DNA of 64,000 bases from Spirometra erinaceieuropaei. Its lineage: Eukaryota > Platyhelminthes > Cestoda > Diphyllobothriidea > Diphyllobothriidae. Positions within the stretch are counted from its first letter, which is position 1. Every line of letters begins with the position of its first letter. Where the stretch lies: positions 984,734 through 1,048,733 of the forward strand of contig CACRXP010000034.1 of assembly GCA_902702965.1 (NCBI GenBank). Direction: 5' to 3'. Both the position numbers and the translations under genes were made by a program. The notes beneath the pieces are model-generated. The model was not told the DNA's origin. It saw only the letters and a program-made list of their open reading frames with translations, and ran no database searches. Shown here piece after piece: positions 24,085 to 35,639 of this stretch.

Positions 24085-24470
24085 ACAATAAGCTAACTCA
24101 CTTCGACCCATTTGTGAAAAACTCGGCACTTCGGTGGAATTTGATCCAAGGACAGCAAGTAGATGCTTTAGTACGGCCAACGCTCTAACCATCTGAGCTA
24201 CGAGGCCCCACCGGACGACGCGAGTTTGGTCACATTTCTGTAAACTTACCCGACCGACCTACTGCAACGTCCGGAATCCACCAAATCTGATAGAGTAAGT
24301 TGACTGCCCAAGCAGGATTTCCTACGCAATGCATCTAGAATCCACCAGATGACTACCAGGCTCATGCAATTCAGAGGTGTTTTGGCAGATTTCAAATAAT
24401 TCACTTTGACCCAACTGTGAAGAACTCGGTGCCTTGGTGATATTCGAACTCAAATACAATTAGTTGGAAT
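24085..24470 (-). mobile_element. tRNA-derived SINE (family 1), dimer-like
   Basis: On the minus strand a tRNA-like head at about 24210-24130 (GGGGCCTCGTAGCTCAG...) is preceded by the family body and by a second tRNA 3' end near 24445 (TTCGAATATCACCAAGGC). The order tRNA end, body, tRNA suggests a tandem or dimeric SINE. The B box is degraded (GGATCAAATTCC). Confidence 0.7.
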
Positions 24471-24859
24471 CTGCCAAATCACCTCTGAATAAGCTAACTG
24501 GTTTTCGTTATAGACGTTAAGACTTTCCATATATTCAGGCCTTGAGGAGTGTTTAAAATGATGTTTTACAATGATGTCAGCACGACAAGCACACATTCTA
24601 GAAACTGGATCTCATTTGTGTTTAAAAGAACTAAACAGCTCATTAATATGTCATCAATTACGCATAATATTTAACAGTGAACGCTTAACGCTGTATGCTA
24701 CATATTCAGTTGCAACAAAAAGCGCTGACATTCTTCAAACTGAAGTAGCGAAACATGGCAGTGCGCGACCGATCTAAATAGTTTCTATGGTCCAGTAGAT
24801 ATTGCAGCAAGAATACACACTCAGTATTTTAACGGATAGGACAGTTGTTCATATACACA

Positions 24860-25260
24860 ATCACACAGAGGAACGACAACTATGTCCAAACCACAGACCT
24901 ATCTCTTTTTTCAATAACGCAGCGCAAACGCCAAATAAATGTGGCACACAAGCCGATGACTCCTTTACGCACTCCGCTTGTAAACCCTAAGGATAGAATT
25001 GGCTATCTCAATAAAACGTAAGTCGTCTATAAGAGCCTATGCGATGCCTGTGGTGCCGTTTATTGTGGACAAACGGGAAAATGTGCCTTTACACGCATTC
25101 ACGAACATCAACTGGCAGTTAATAGGCGGGACCACCTGCTTCAAATGTCCATGCAAAAGTCGCATCGTTGGAGCTTGTCCATCTAAAAAGACCGAGACTT
25201 TCCTGAAGCCATGCAATTGGATGAGTTAGGCATCAATTGGGAAATTGAGTTAGATCCCAC
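24860..25260 (+). pseudogene. Decayed PLE GIY-YIG endonuclease
   Basis: Translating across one stop and one frameshift gives LVNPKDRIGYLNKT, then VVYKSLCDACGAVYCGQTGK, then FTRIHEHQLAVNRRDHL: the MKPKD linker, the GIY half, a C-x2-C pair and the YIG half with the R..HEH motif. The upstream part overlaps the end of duplication B, whose second copy (39.6 kb) lacks the endonuclease. No RT is left. Confidence 0.75.
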
Positions 25261-25559
25261 TTAAAAAATCTCAGGGAAAAAGTGGAAATGGCGACGGCCA
25301 ATTGGTACAGACTGAAGCACACTGCGGTCGCTTACCGGCTGAAGCACCAAATGAATATTGATTTCTCAGCAAGTTTGAAATGGGAGTTGTTTTTACCACG
25401 TTTACTTGAGTATGACGACGACACGGGGAACCGACGTCGAATATTTACTCAATAATGTTTTTTCCCAAAGAACGTATTTGCCTTCAAATTATATTTCTTG
25501 GGATGCCTATAGTTCCACTTCACACACATATATGCGTAAAAATCGATGCACGCATCGAA

Positions 25560-25930
25560 GGAGGACTTGACAACAAAAGGGGGGCTAACGCATGAAATGC
25601 CAATCGGAATTTCAAAATGCGTTTCCGAATCGAAAGGATTTATTATATAGGGTTGAAAAAATAGCTCTTGTGGAGCAGGATTCTATCCTAATTAAGTTAC
25701 CTCAGGATTCCGGCTTTCGGGCGAACTTCGTTTCGACTGCATTCAAAAACTGCACTGTGAAAAATGACTACGTATGTAGCATGCATTTTTTTCCATTGTT
25801 TTATGCCCTTAAATATTCAATTATATTCCATGGAAAGCATTCATAAAAATATTCATGATTTTGCTCATTCAATAGAAAGTTACGCCTTCTAACAATTTGA
25901 TGCTCCGAGGAAGGGTATAAATCGGTTTAA
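25560..25930 (+). promoter_or_regulatory. Exon-like relic and TATA-like box shared with 51.4-51.8 kb
   Basis: The open frame 25592-25846 and the DNA at 51440-51640 align (AAAATGCGTTT, CGACTA followed by GT), but the second copy has an in-frame stop, so a true exon is uncertain. Both copies are followed by the identical box GGGTATAAATCG (25913-25924 and 51745-51756), a good TATA-box candidate about 0.7 kb before gene C. Confidence 0.35.
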
Positions 25931-26617
25931 AAGTAGTTCCTAACTGTGCGATTTTTTAAAACTGTGAAATGAATCGTCGTATCTCTGCATTTACTGATGT
26001 GAATTGCAAAGTTAACAACATGGCCTAAATCCTCTGCTAGGTTTTATGAACCCCATAAAGTCTCCTCTTAATGCCGTAGAGAAATGCACGCGGAGAAATA
26101 TACGGTTTATAATTTGGAAACCCCGAATACAATTCGGGAATTGAAAAACTTTTTGAAACCCAAATCATACCCTACTTTCAAGTATAAAACTGGAAGAATA
26201 CGACATTTTCTACATCTGCATCTTTTCCATGAAATATAATTGAATTTTAAAGACATAGTGAATCAATCAGACAAAAATCAGGAAGTTCACTCAGATACCG
26301 ACATCCTGAGTTAACTGAATTATAGTAGAAGTACGCTGTACGATGATTAGTTTAAGAACCCTACCCAATTAATCTTTTTGGATCGAAAACGCGTTTTGGA
26401 ATCGCGGTTGCCATTTCATCATTTGGCCCGCCTACTGTAAGTGCGCTAATTAGCTGCAAAAATGTGTGATTAAGGTATGAGATTTCAGCCAATTGTATGC
26501 TGATGCAATCTGTATAGTTCATTAGTAATTGGGTGTCAATTGCATGAAAACACCTATTTACATCAGGACACTGGGTAGAAAAGTCGTAAATTTTATCTGA
26601 GAAGGGACGCTTTTGAA

Positions 26618-27541
26618 ATGCAGTTGGAAGCTAACTTGGGCTCATCTACTGTCCAACTTTTTCTCCAACTTGTTTGGTTTGGATCTGCCGTCTTCGCAGA
26701 GGCCTCTAACGCGTTAGAGAGAAGTTCTTCCCCGTCAAGTGGAATTTCAAAGAAAAAGACAGGTTAAAAATCGCCTTATCTCAAGCCGTTTTACAGTAGA
26801 GCAACTTACGATTGTCTATTAATTTACTTGCATTGTGGAATTCATTTAGGAATTTCGTTGCTTTACTTTTACATGTATTTAGTTCCTTAGTAGTATTGTG
26901 ACGAAATCTAAATATCTCTTTTAGAAAAGGTCTATATCTGCTCACTTAATCATGTCCGAAATATGAGCGAAGATGTTGAATATCTGATGACGCATGTGTC
27001 CTTACTGGAGCACAACGAAAGAGACGAGAGTCAACATGAGTCATACTTCAGGATGATTGTGCATACTCATCCAACAGTTGTATCTTGCCTCCTTTTGAAA
27101 AACACGAAGATTGATGATCTGCAATCATTTGACTGCTCTCTGTCCTTTCCGCTGATGTCACTAAATTTTTTTAGAACGGTAAGTCACTTTACGATCGTTT
27201 CTGTGCGTTTCCAAAATAAAGTCCTAATTCATTTCTCCCATTTATAGGCAGCGCCTACTGTTAATAATAAATTTCAAAGACCCTCTGCAGTCGGAATCTC
27301 TTGTGAGATGTCTGAGGTTGCTGCAACGGCAATTGTAATATCAGGAGACATTTGTGAATACAGCGCAATCACTGAAGTGAAATATCTCGAATTCCCCACA
27401 TTATACATGCATATTATGGACAACCGATCGTGCACTATGCCATTACCCAGCCCGACCTGGCTAAGGCACGCAATGACTGAAATGGCCTATTTTACAAACG
27501 TGGCATTTGCTAAAATCGGCCACCTGCGTTGTATAATCTGA
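26618..27541 (+). CDS. Gene C: three-exon secreted protein of the family
   Basis: Function unknown. Exons 26618-26762 (145 nt), 26925-27178 (254 nt) and 27248-27541 (294 nt) with GT-AG introns in phases 1 and 0 give about 230 residues without a stop. The start ATG is conserved in gene D; a hydrophobic stretch (VQLFLQLVWFGSAVFAEA) is a clear signal peptide with a likely cleavage after A-E-A. Exon 2 core ends DCSLSFP and exon 3 core ends VKYLEFP; a DNRSC sequon follows. The 5' flank back to about 26460 is conserved with gene D, so the promoter was copied too. What it binds or does cannot be told from sequence. Confidence 0.87.
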
Positions 27542-27743
27542 GTGTGTTTGGACAAGTGCGGGCACTCAACGCGGACAGAGAAATACTGATTATGGACAGA
27601 AAACCATTTTGCGGTTTAAAATAATCGTGTTTTTGGTAAAATATACTGTTCCTATTTGAGTGATAGTTTGCTGCATCCGTTGAATCATTTTCTTCTATAT
27701 TTTTTGTTGAAAAATACACAGGTACATTATTTGTACGTTTTAA

Positions 27744-27749
27744 AATAAA
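27744..27749 (+). terminator. Candidate polyadenylation signal of gene C
   Basis: AATAAA about 200 bases after the gene C stop. The matching position downstream of gene D no longer reads AATAAA. Confidence 0.4.
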
Positions 27750-28264
27750 TGTCACCTTACGTTGCTATCAGAAAACATCCGCGCTGACAACGTAACACTC
27801 TTGCGCCGCAGATTGTACGTTTTAAGCGTATCAGGACATCTATGATTCCGCATGATGCGACAAGGACTCCATATACGTTTTAGGACATTTGAGGCCTCAC
27901 CATTTCGTCTGGTTTAATAATGAGTAAAAAGACATTTACGGCCGAAAACGAGCTCATTGCAGTGGTGCTGAAAGAGTCCTGCAGAAATAAGCTTTTACGG
28001 GTGCTATGATTTGACCTATTTGCACTTTAATGACTTGTGTGGGCCGATTCAAGTTCACCTCTACTAACTACCAGTTTGAATAAGGACCTATTGTGATTAT
28101 GACTTCGTGAAAATCCGCAAATTAAAAGCAATTTATATGGAAGCGCTCTGGGATAGCCCGAACAGACAAGTCGATAGTCTGTACGCGACGATAGGAGTAA
28201 CCATTAATGAAAGGCCAGAGTTTGACTAGTGGGAATTATGCACAGTATTTGACATTTCGTTACT

Positions 28265-28519
28265 TTGCCATGGTTAGTTCTTCACCATATCCGCATCAGA
28301 AAAAAAAGCACAATAAACAGCCTTTCAGCTCTTGATAGAGACGGCGAAAGCAAGCCGAGTGCACAGCTGCATAATATGCGCACAGAACAGGCGGTAAGTG
28401 CGTTTACTTTGGAAATTCCCAGTATTGTCAACAGGCTTCTCGGATCTTCAACAATTGACCTTTCGTTTGAAATCAACTGTCGTGAATTCGAGAAGGTCAT
28501 GTCTGATATATACTACTGA
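28265..28519 (+). other. Unrecognised open frame, broken in the duplicate
   Basis: Eighty-four codons; the half from QAVSAFTLEIPSIV is similar to the aligned DNA at 58384-58480, where a stop falls near the end. Because the frame does not survive in the copy, a real gene is unlikely. Confidence 0.25.
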
Positions 28520-28764
28520 TGTGCGATCTCTGCTTCTCATGGAAAGAACACGTGCAGTCGTTCGATAGCGCTGTCAGGGTAATATTCGGCCGCGGATAGA
28601 TTGGAGGGTGAAAACGCATTCTGCGGACCTACGTACACAGTAATAGTGCATGCCTCATTTGGCTGTAATATATTTTATATGGTCTAACTCAAGAAATGTG
28701 ACGATTGGGTTTTATATGATCATTTATGTGCACAAAAAATGTCCACTTTTCCACATGTTTGTCT

Positions 28765-28800
28765 ATAACCCCTTCACCTAACCCCTAACCCTAAGCCCAA
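28765..28800 (+). repeat. Short telomere-like tract
   Basis: ACCCCTTCACCTAACCCC then TAACCCTAAGCCC, followed by CAGTACTGTGACCATCAAGTG, which resembles the sequence after the tract at 9701-9772. Confidence 0.55.
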
Positions 28801-29869
28801 CAGTACTGTGACCATCAAGTGCACCTGTATAATAATGTCTTGCCAATATCTATTTTGTCGGCAGAATATGTTGGTGAATAAATCTGCCAGACGAAATGTT
28901 CACAAATTTGGACGGAAATCTAAGCTGCCTCATAGTAGAATAATTTCCTAAATGAAATAGTGCCTAAGGCTAATCTTTATAATCCGTGCGTTTTCTCTCA
29001 TATTGTAACACAATGATTTTATTAAACAGAAGTCTCGAACTGAAAAATGAGTTTTGGTTTTTCCTTTAAATCAGATTGTGCAGAAAGTGAACAAATACAT
29101 TATTCTGAAAAATCAAATAATAACTTGATCTTAAGAAGTCATGTCCTAAGGCGTAGAAAAAAACCTACAGGCAATCCTTTTCTATGGTCAGCAACATTTT
29201 CCGCCCTTTCAAAAAGTAAAAATATTAATTTTACAGAATATGGCAAGGTCAAATTGACAGGTTTCCAGTACAGTAATGGCCATTTATGCAATAAGAAAGG
29301 CTCAAAAGAACAGGGTCGAATAAACGTGCTCCGATGAGCCCTTCTGATCTTTCATATCAAGGTTACGTACATTTTCAATGGTTATTTTCCACATATTCAT
29401 TATGTGGAAGCCGAAGGCGTAGAACATTAGAGATTTTAGCAGCACTTCAATATGAAAATAGCCGCTACAGTGTGCATTAACTATCATTGGACGAAAGAGA
29501 AAGTAAGTAAAATTGTAAAAATTGCTCCAATATAAAATAAAAGGTTGGTCATTTGTTTCAGCAGAGAAACTATAAGTGCTTTCCACGGAGAAGGAAAGCC
29601 TGTCATATGTCCAGAGTTTTCCACTAGCCTTGTCTATCGTTGGACAAATACGTTATAAAGGCAGTACTAAAGGAAGGCAGTCATTAATTAAAAGTTTCCA
29701 ACTGTCCCTGAACATATTCGTGACCGATGATCGTTGAAGATGTGCGTTTTTTCCCAAATACAAGTTTTGTGTCCAGTGAATATACATAAGTGATCCAAAG
29801 GGTCGTCTGTATTAGAAATAACTTGCAAAACCCTCTAATTCGGCAAATTTTTCCACGAAATACATAATT

Positions 29870-32470
29870 TCGAAGGTTTTAATAAAAACATAGTACAGAA
29901 ATTAAATGTATAGGTCGCGACTTTGAACAATGAAATTCGAAAGATACTCAGTGCCATTTCAAGAACACTCCGAATGTCAACGGAATCCATTGTTACTAAA
30001 AGGACAGAAGTTTTACGGAATAAAAATCATTTATATGCACGCGAAATGCCATTCCTTATGATTGCCTGCGATAATTATTTACCAATTTCTTATTCACTGT
30101 CCGACCTGTGAGCATGTGACCCTATCAAGACGTTTATTTCTGTGAAATGCCAATCGATGTAATTGAGCAACATCCTACTTTTCTTAGTCAGCCGCATCTT
30201 AGGGAATTTAAAACGCAGAAAAATGCTGCTCTTTAGTCAAATTGCTTTGAAATCTATACCTAGACATTAAAGTACTGACCAGCTACTTCGCTGACATTTC
30301 CGTGGCTCTTGAAAAGAATTAAGGTGCTAACTTAAATAATGGGATTGTTTTCAAACGTCATTCTACTTCTGCTGTTTTATTTACACAATTATTTGGATGA
30401 ACTGACTTTTCGCGCATCAAAACCGTTAGATTACACGCTTTACACGCGTTGTGGTGTTTTCTGAATGTAGAATTACGAGAGATGACTGTTTCTAGACAAA
30501 ATAAAACCACTTTTAACGTTTTTTCTCCCAACACTGTAAGTCGTTTGTTAGTAAAATGAGGTTTATTTGATGAATGTCGGCTAGTATCTGATCGAAAAGA
30601 TACGTTTTGTAAATAACAGCTGCGTGATCCAACGTTATTTCGACATATATTTCAGTAAAAGTATAGAATTAATCATGTTATCGTCGTTAAATAGCTTAAA
30701 AAAGTGCACCAACAACAGCGTGTAGAATGCTTAATTGTATTTTCACACGCCGTAACAAGTGAATGAATTTGGATATGCTTTCTTGAAGCGAAGGCACTAT
30801 TGTGAGTATGATTGAAGTATGAGTGACCGCTTGAACTTTTGTGCCGACGGTGTGCATAACTTTGGTGCTCAGAAATTACGTTCATGGTTACCTACCATGT
30901 CTATCAGCCGCGGTCATAAGGTCACTTTACGCGAAAGTCCGCCTCTCACTCATTTAAAATTCGGGACCCATGCTGGCGTTATTGTTGCTTTCAACTCAAG
31001 TCCGCGACATCTCTCCATTCTCTTGTGTTTCATGAATTTCGATGTTTGTTTGTGACAATAAGCGTATGCTAACCAAATAAGTCAGAGCAGGTTTCCTTAT
31101 GCCAAATGCGCTGGACTGTTCTATGAACAAGATTGCATCTGTGCTTAGTCAAGAAATGCTTCGGTCAGCTTCAGTAGAAAAATCTTGCAAGGTCTTTATA
31201 CTTCAGAAATTTCTTTCGGAAATTATCTAATATTGAAGGTTTTATAAAAACATAGTACAGCACCCATCTGTATGCTAAGTCGTTTTAGGCAATTAAATCC
31301 AAAAAGCTTTTATCGGCAACTGAAGAACACTCCAAAAATCAGTGGATTTCATCGTCAGCAAACAAGATGGAGAAATTTCACAAAATAAAAGTCATTTTGA
31401 TACGCATAAAATGACATTTTGTACAATGACATGTGCTAATTTTACTCAAATTTCTTATTCGCTGGACGATGAGTTAGCATTTGTCTTTATCAAACGTTTG
31501 TTTCTATGGCGTCTCTGTCGGTGAAATTAAGCGAGCGTTAATTCGCCTTTGTCAGTCACATTTTTGCCAATTTCAAACAAATGAAAATACAACTATTTGC
31601 ATACAAGTATTTTGGGATACTTATTGGAAAATTAAACTGCTGTCCAACCGCTATATGTGATAGTACAGTATTTTTTAAAGGATGCTTATGTGCAAACTCC
31701 ACTAAAGGGATTTTTTTAACTTAACGCGCGCTGTTTCATTTACCCAGTTATTTGGAACAATATGCTCATGCGTTTCGAAAACAATAGTTTCTTTGCGTTA
31801 CACAAGTTCTAACTTTTTCGGAATTTCGCTTTTCCAAAATTGACTGTCTCTAAACAACTAAGTATCACTGCGTACATTTCTTTTACTTTTTCACTCTACT
31901 GAAGGTTAGTTTGGTATAAAACATTGGGTTTAACTAAATATTTTTTGGCTGGCTTCTTCGTGAAAAGAACATTTTCGCAAATTTAGGCATTTCAAGTGTT
32001 TGATTATGTATTGCGCCTTACTCCGACATGGTTTTAGTAAAAAACGGTTTTGCGTATATTTTCGTCGTTAACGTAGATTAAATGTCATCCATCAACAATA
32101 AATGTGGATTAGTCGATTTTGTTATCTCGCACCGTAACAAATGAATGAAGTAGGATGTGCATTCTTGGAACGAAGGCACTATTGTGAGTATGATTGAAGT
32201 ATGATTGACCGCCTGAACTTGTGTGCCGACGGTGTGCACAGCTTTGGTTACTTTCATGGTTACCTACCATGTCTATCAGCCGCTGTGATAAGGTCAGTTC
32301 ACGAGAATGTCCTCCTCTCACTGAGTTGAAATTAGGGATCCATGCTGGCGCTATTGTTGCTTTCAAGTCAAGTCCGCAACATCTCTCGATTCTCGTGTGC
32401 TTTATGAAATTCGATGTTGGTTTGTGGCAATAAGTCTATGCTAGTAAAATAAATCAGAATAGGTTGCATG
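29870..32470. repeat. Tandem duplication of a 1.3-kb unit (duplication D, copies 1 and 2)
   Basis: 29870-31200 and 31203-32470 are diverged direct copies (anchors TTTTAATAAAAACATAGTACAG at 29876 and TTTTATAAAAACATAGTACAG near 31238; GACCGCTTGAAC...GCCGACGGTGTGCA at 30825 and 32205). A third copy is at 60998-62330. Short frames (29923-30111, 31342-31524) correspond, but they differ in length and are not convincing exons. Confidence 0.8.
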
Positions 32471-32473
32471 AGC

Positions 32474-33205
32474 AGATGGCCTCATTCGACCGGTGCATAC
32501 GCAAAAGGGACGAAGGGCCAAACCGCACGGACACCAAGTCTTGGCGGGCACTTCCGTATGTCAACAACGTTTCGGAAGCTGTCGGCCGCCTTCTCGCGCC
32601 ACTTGGGGGTTGGAGTGGCACACAGACCGGAGGCAACCATCAGGCGTCTGATCATGAAACCGAAAGACCAACTGCCACGGCTAGAAACGTCTGGAGTCGT
32701 TTATCGGATCTGGTGCAGTTGCGGACAAAGCAACTACGTCGGAGAAACCGGAAGACAGCTCCGAACGAGAATGGTCGAACACGCGGCAGCGGTGCGCAGA
32801 AATGACGCCAGCTCTCAAGTTGCGGCTCATTCGACGAGATCCGGCCACACATTTAAATTCGATGAGGCCGAAATTATCGCAATAGGTGACAACCGAGTGA
32901 GCCGGGAGCTACTGGAATCGTGGTTTACTGGCTCCCAGTCCATCAACAAGTGCAACGATCTATCCATTCAATACAGCGTCCTGAGACTTCGTCTAGGCGG
33001 AGTAAGTGGCCACGCGGGGAGCGCACTGGTGAACACTCTTCCCAACACCCGGGTCAACGCGTCAGATGGTCGAGCAATCATCACGCCAACATCCAACGCA
33101 CGTGATGAAATTGCAGCAATTATCGACTCGAATGTCGGCCATCAAGCAATGATCACCCCAAGTGTGACAATCCCGGATGAAGGGGGAAGCCGTGAACGTT
33201 CATAG
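32474..33205 (+). pseudogene. PLE endonuclease with one frameshift
   Basis: Frame 1 gives WRALPYVNNVSEAVGRLLAP; a run of five Gs near 32606-32610 then shifts the frame and it continues as GVGVAHRPEATIRR, MKPKDQLP and VVYRIWCSCGQSNYVGETGR, followed by RTRMVEH. This is the PLE order: PYV.NVSE block, VAHKP, PKD linker, then GIY-YIG with its C-x-C pair and catalytic Arg and Glu. The frame stays open to the stop at 33205. The RT palm is missing, so this copy is dead, but the nuclease domain itself is intact. Confidence 0.9.
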
Positions 33206-33281
33206 GTGTGCGGTAGCATGGCTGCTGCATCCTATAAATACCGCAGCCCCTTGTGCAACAACCACCTGTTTCTGCTCTTTT

Positions 33282-33323
33282 GTCTCTGATGATGGATTCT
33301 AGTAGGAATCCGAAACGTCAGGC
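33282..33323 (+). ncRNA. Hammerhead ribozyme of a PLE (consensus core)
   Basis: CTGATGA at 33286-33292, a perfect 6-bp stem II (GGATTC 33294-33299 with GAATCC 33306-33311, loop TAGTAG), GAAA at 33312-33315 and CGTC at 33316-33319 with cleavage expected after that C. Stem I can form 4 bp (33282-33285 with 33320-33323, one G-U). Stem III would be only A-U plus CG, too short alone; the palindromic ACGT could pair between two molecules, matching reports that PLE hammerheads may act as dimers. Confidence 0.88.
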
Positions 33324-33404
33324 TATTAAAGCTCTTTTCCCGGCGATCGTGTCTTCTTCTTCAAGACTACTTCCTGGGACTCGGCTCTTCGCTTCTATTC
33401 AGGA

Positions 33405-33792
33405 CAATGTTGTCTTTACTCATGTTTACAACATGCAAATATTAAAAAAATTATATCCTACTCGCGCTTCCATCGATAACCGTTGCGTCTTCTTGAAAAG
33501 TCAGTGGATTTAAAGTTTCCCTTATTTGCTTCCTCGCGCTCCAGTTTTAAAAATAATTTCTTTATTTAAGACTTTTAACCCAAAGTCCGATCCGTCTGTT
33601 GTGCGTCATTTGGACAAGGAATACACGTGCGACCTATATGTTACTCACGCGGATGTCCTCACTATAATTAGATGCACCCTGCGAGCCAGGGCAAGTGTTT
33701 GGGCAAAAAACATGTTCCAAAACTTGAATAAAACTATTACACAAAGCATATTACTACGGGAATATTTATCCATCCCTGCGGCCCCACAGTAG
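33405..33792 (+). pseudogene. Relic of a gene A-like family member
   Basis: The exon 3 part is open from an acceptor (TTTATTTAAG) at about 33566 to a stop at 33790-33792. It reads FNPKSDPSVV, KEYTCDLYVTHADVLTI and MFQNLNKTITQSILLREYL, aligning with gene A exon 3 (FVPKPNSSVL, KKYDYNITDVYAEAFIT, RFPGLN, NTLLNEYV). The exon 2 end at 33405-33475 is degraded and exon 1 is missing, displaced by the PLE just upstream. A single surviving exon without a partner is unlikely to be expressed. Confidence 0.6.
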
Positions 33793-35639
33793 ACAATAGC
33801 TGAAATTGCCAATCTCAAAATCACGGCTTTCGAAAGCATGCATTCTTAGGTATACACACTTTAGAAAAACGTTTTGTGAGCCGTCATTGTCGCGAGTGGT
33901 AATAATAATCAAACACAATTTAGGAGTTTTGAACCTTTTTAGTGTTGATTTGTTAAATGCACAAGTGGTTTCTGCACGTTGCGCTTGGCAACGAGGCACA
34001 GTGGAGGAAAACTCCTTTATAAGTAGGCCGCCACATAAAGGGTTTGAGAACGCATTAAAATCCGATCAAATCAATTTTTGTGTGCTGTATAAACCCAACC
34101 GGTGGTTGCGTCTAATTTTAATCTCTCCATATTCTGTGGTATGCACTTCACCGTAGAACACCCTGTTATGTAACATAGTAGTCATCCTCACAATTTGCTG
34201 ATAAAAAAGTTGTTTATTCCCATTCAATGGGACCCTTTCTTTAGAAGATTTGTGCTGCCGACAAAGTGCAAAGCGACACACTCCGACAAGAATAATTAAA
34301 TTGCATTTAGTAGAGCTTCACTTGGCAGGTGACTGATCCACAACATTTTTAAAAGTGACCAGATGCTGTCTGGCTCGAGCCGTCTGACGGGCATCTGCAA
34401 GGTTCTTCAGCCTAGACAGTCATCGTTGCATCGATAGGTATATTCAATCATCTCAATGCGTTTGCAGTATCCAGCAACCCCACTAATAGCTGCGTCTCAC
34501 CTATCCTTCAGTCCTACAGCATGAATGCAATCCGCATGTTCTATTGGAGTGCAAAACCTCGTCTATCACTAGTTCGGTTCCCGCAAAAATAAAATTGGCA
34601 AGACATTGATGAGAATGTCGTGAGGAAGATGGCGTTTTGCTAACAGAACAATTTCTGACTTGAGGCGCAGTTATCAACTAAGTCGGTTTCGATGCCCACG
34701 CTATCCAGATGTCCAGATAATAAAGCATGAATGTGTCACCATGATGCTTTTTAGCACATATTCCTACACAGGAAAACAAGTGTGCATTTTGCTATGACCG
34801 AAGTTGATAATTTTAGTCTGAAGAATATGAACTGATGTTGCGTATTTAACATGGGCGTTAATGGACGTTGGAAGAACTATCGTCACATTTCAGATTGACT
34901 GGCAGTGTTAAATGCTTGTGCTGAATGATGTCATGCTTACACCGGGCAGATAATTGTATGATTGTCAGCAGCATAACAAGTGACACACGCCATAAAACTG
35001 TCCGTAAAACATACACGCACTATACGCTGCGTATTCGCATGACCGTCGTTTGAGGTCACCAACACATCAAAGGCTTTTTGTTTGTATTACTCGTAAAATA
35101 GTAGAACAATCAAAGTTATTTTGCCGTGATTAGTTTACATTGAAATTTATCTTCGAATACCTTCATTTTGTTCGGCGTAAGTATGTTCATGCTGCGTATT
35201 AAAAGAAAACGTAAATCAGAGGGTCATGAACACTCAGAATCTTCCTGATGTCATCTAAGCACTCTTAAAATATTGCATTTGTCCGATTCCTTCACCCGGT
35301 GAACTAAACTGCACAAAGTATCATCAGCGTTACAAACATGGTTGGTGAGCAATCGCAAATGGATAATAAGGCATTCAAATATTTTTAATGTCCAAGGATA
35401 GATCATCATACATTTAACACTGATCATTCGTAAATACCACTTAATATTACACAATTGCCGTCAACACTATAACTAAGGTCTATGGACACTCCGTCGTAAA
35501 CACTGATATTTCTAAATATCTAGCACATCTACTGAGAAACGCGTTGAGGATAGCAAAAATATAGACAGATGTCTTTTTTGAAACAGTAAGCTCACAGTCA
35601 CCCCTAAACTATCAGGTGTTCCGATTTTACAATTCATTT
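33793..35639. other. Non-coding part of duplication B, copy 2
   Basis: Counterpart of 19071-21660. TTTATAAGTAGGCCGCCAC at 34015 is the TATA-like string also seen at 19298 and 46621. No conserved open frame. Confidence 0.45.

Larger units (their letters stand above)
18670..24920. repeat. Segmental duplication B, copy 1
   Basis: Collinear for about 6 kb with 33397-39660, and in its first 700 bp also with 46020-46650. Shared landmarks include the family exon 3 relic, the gene B/E locus, the SINE copies at 24.1 and 38.3 kb, and matching strings around 24571 and 39312 and 24841 and 39578. Divergence is substantial, so the duplication is not recent. Confidence 0.82.
26440..29870. repeat. Segmental duplication C, copy 1 (holds gene C)
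   Basis: Collinear with 56450-59667 over about 3.3 kb: the gene C/D upstream region, all three exons and the 3' flank to the sequence just before 29870. The second copy is interrupted at its far end by a PLE (59668-60985). Confidence 0.88.
32470..33396 (+). mobile_element. 5'-truncated Penelope-like element
   Basis: Inserted at the junction of duplication D (ending about 32470, compare 62214) and duplication B (resuming about 33397, compare 18674). It holds the end of the RT connection, a full GIY-YIG domain, a 3' region with the best hammerhead ribozyme of the window, and a 3' end with CTTCTTCAA then about 35 further bases, as in the other PLEs. Confidence 0.88.
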
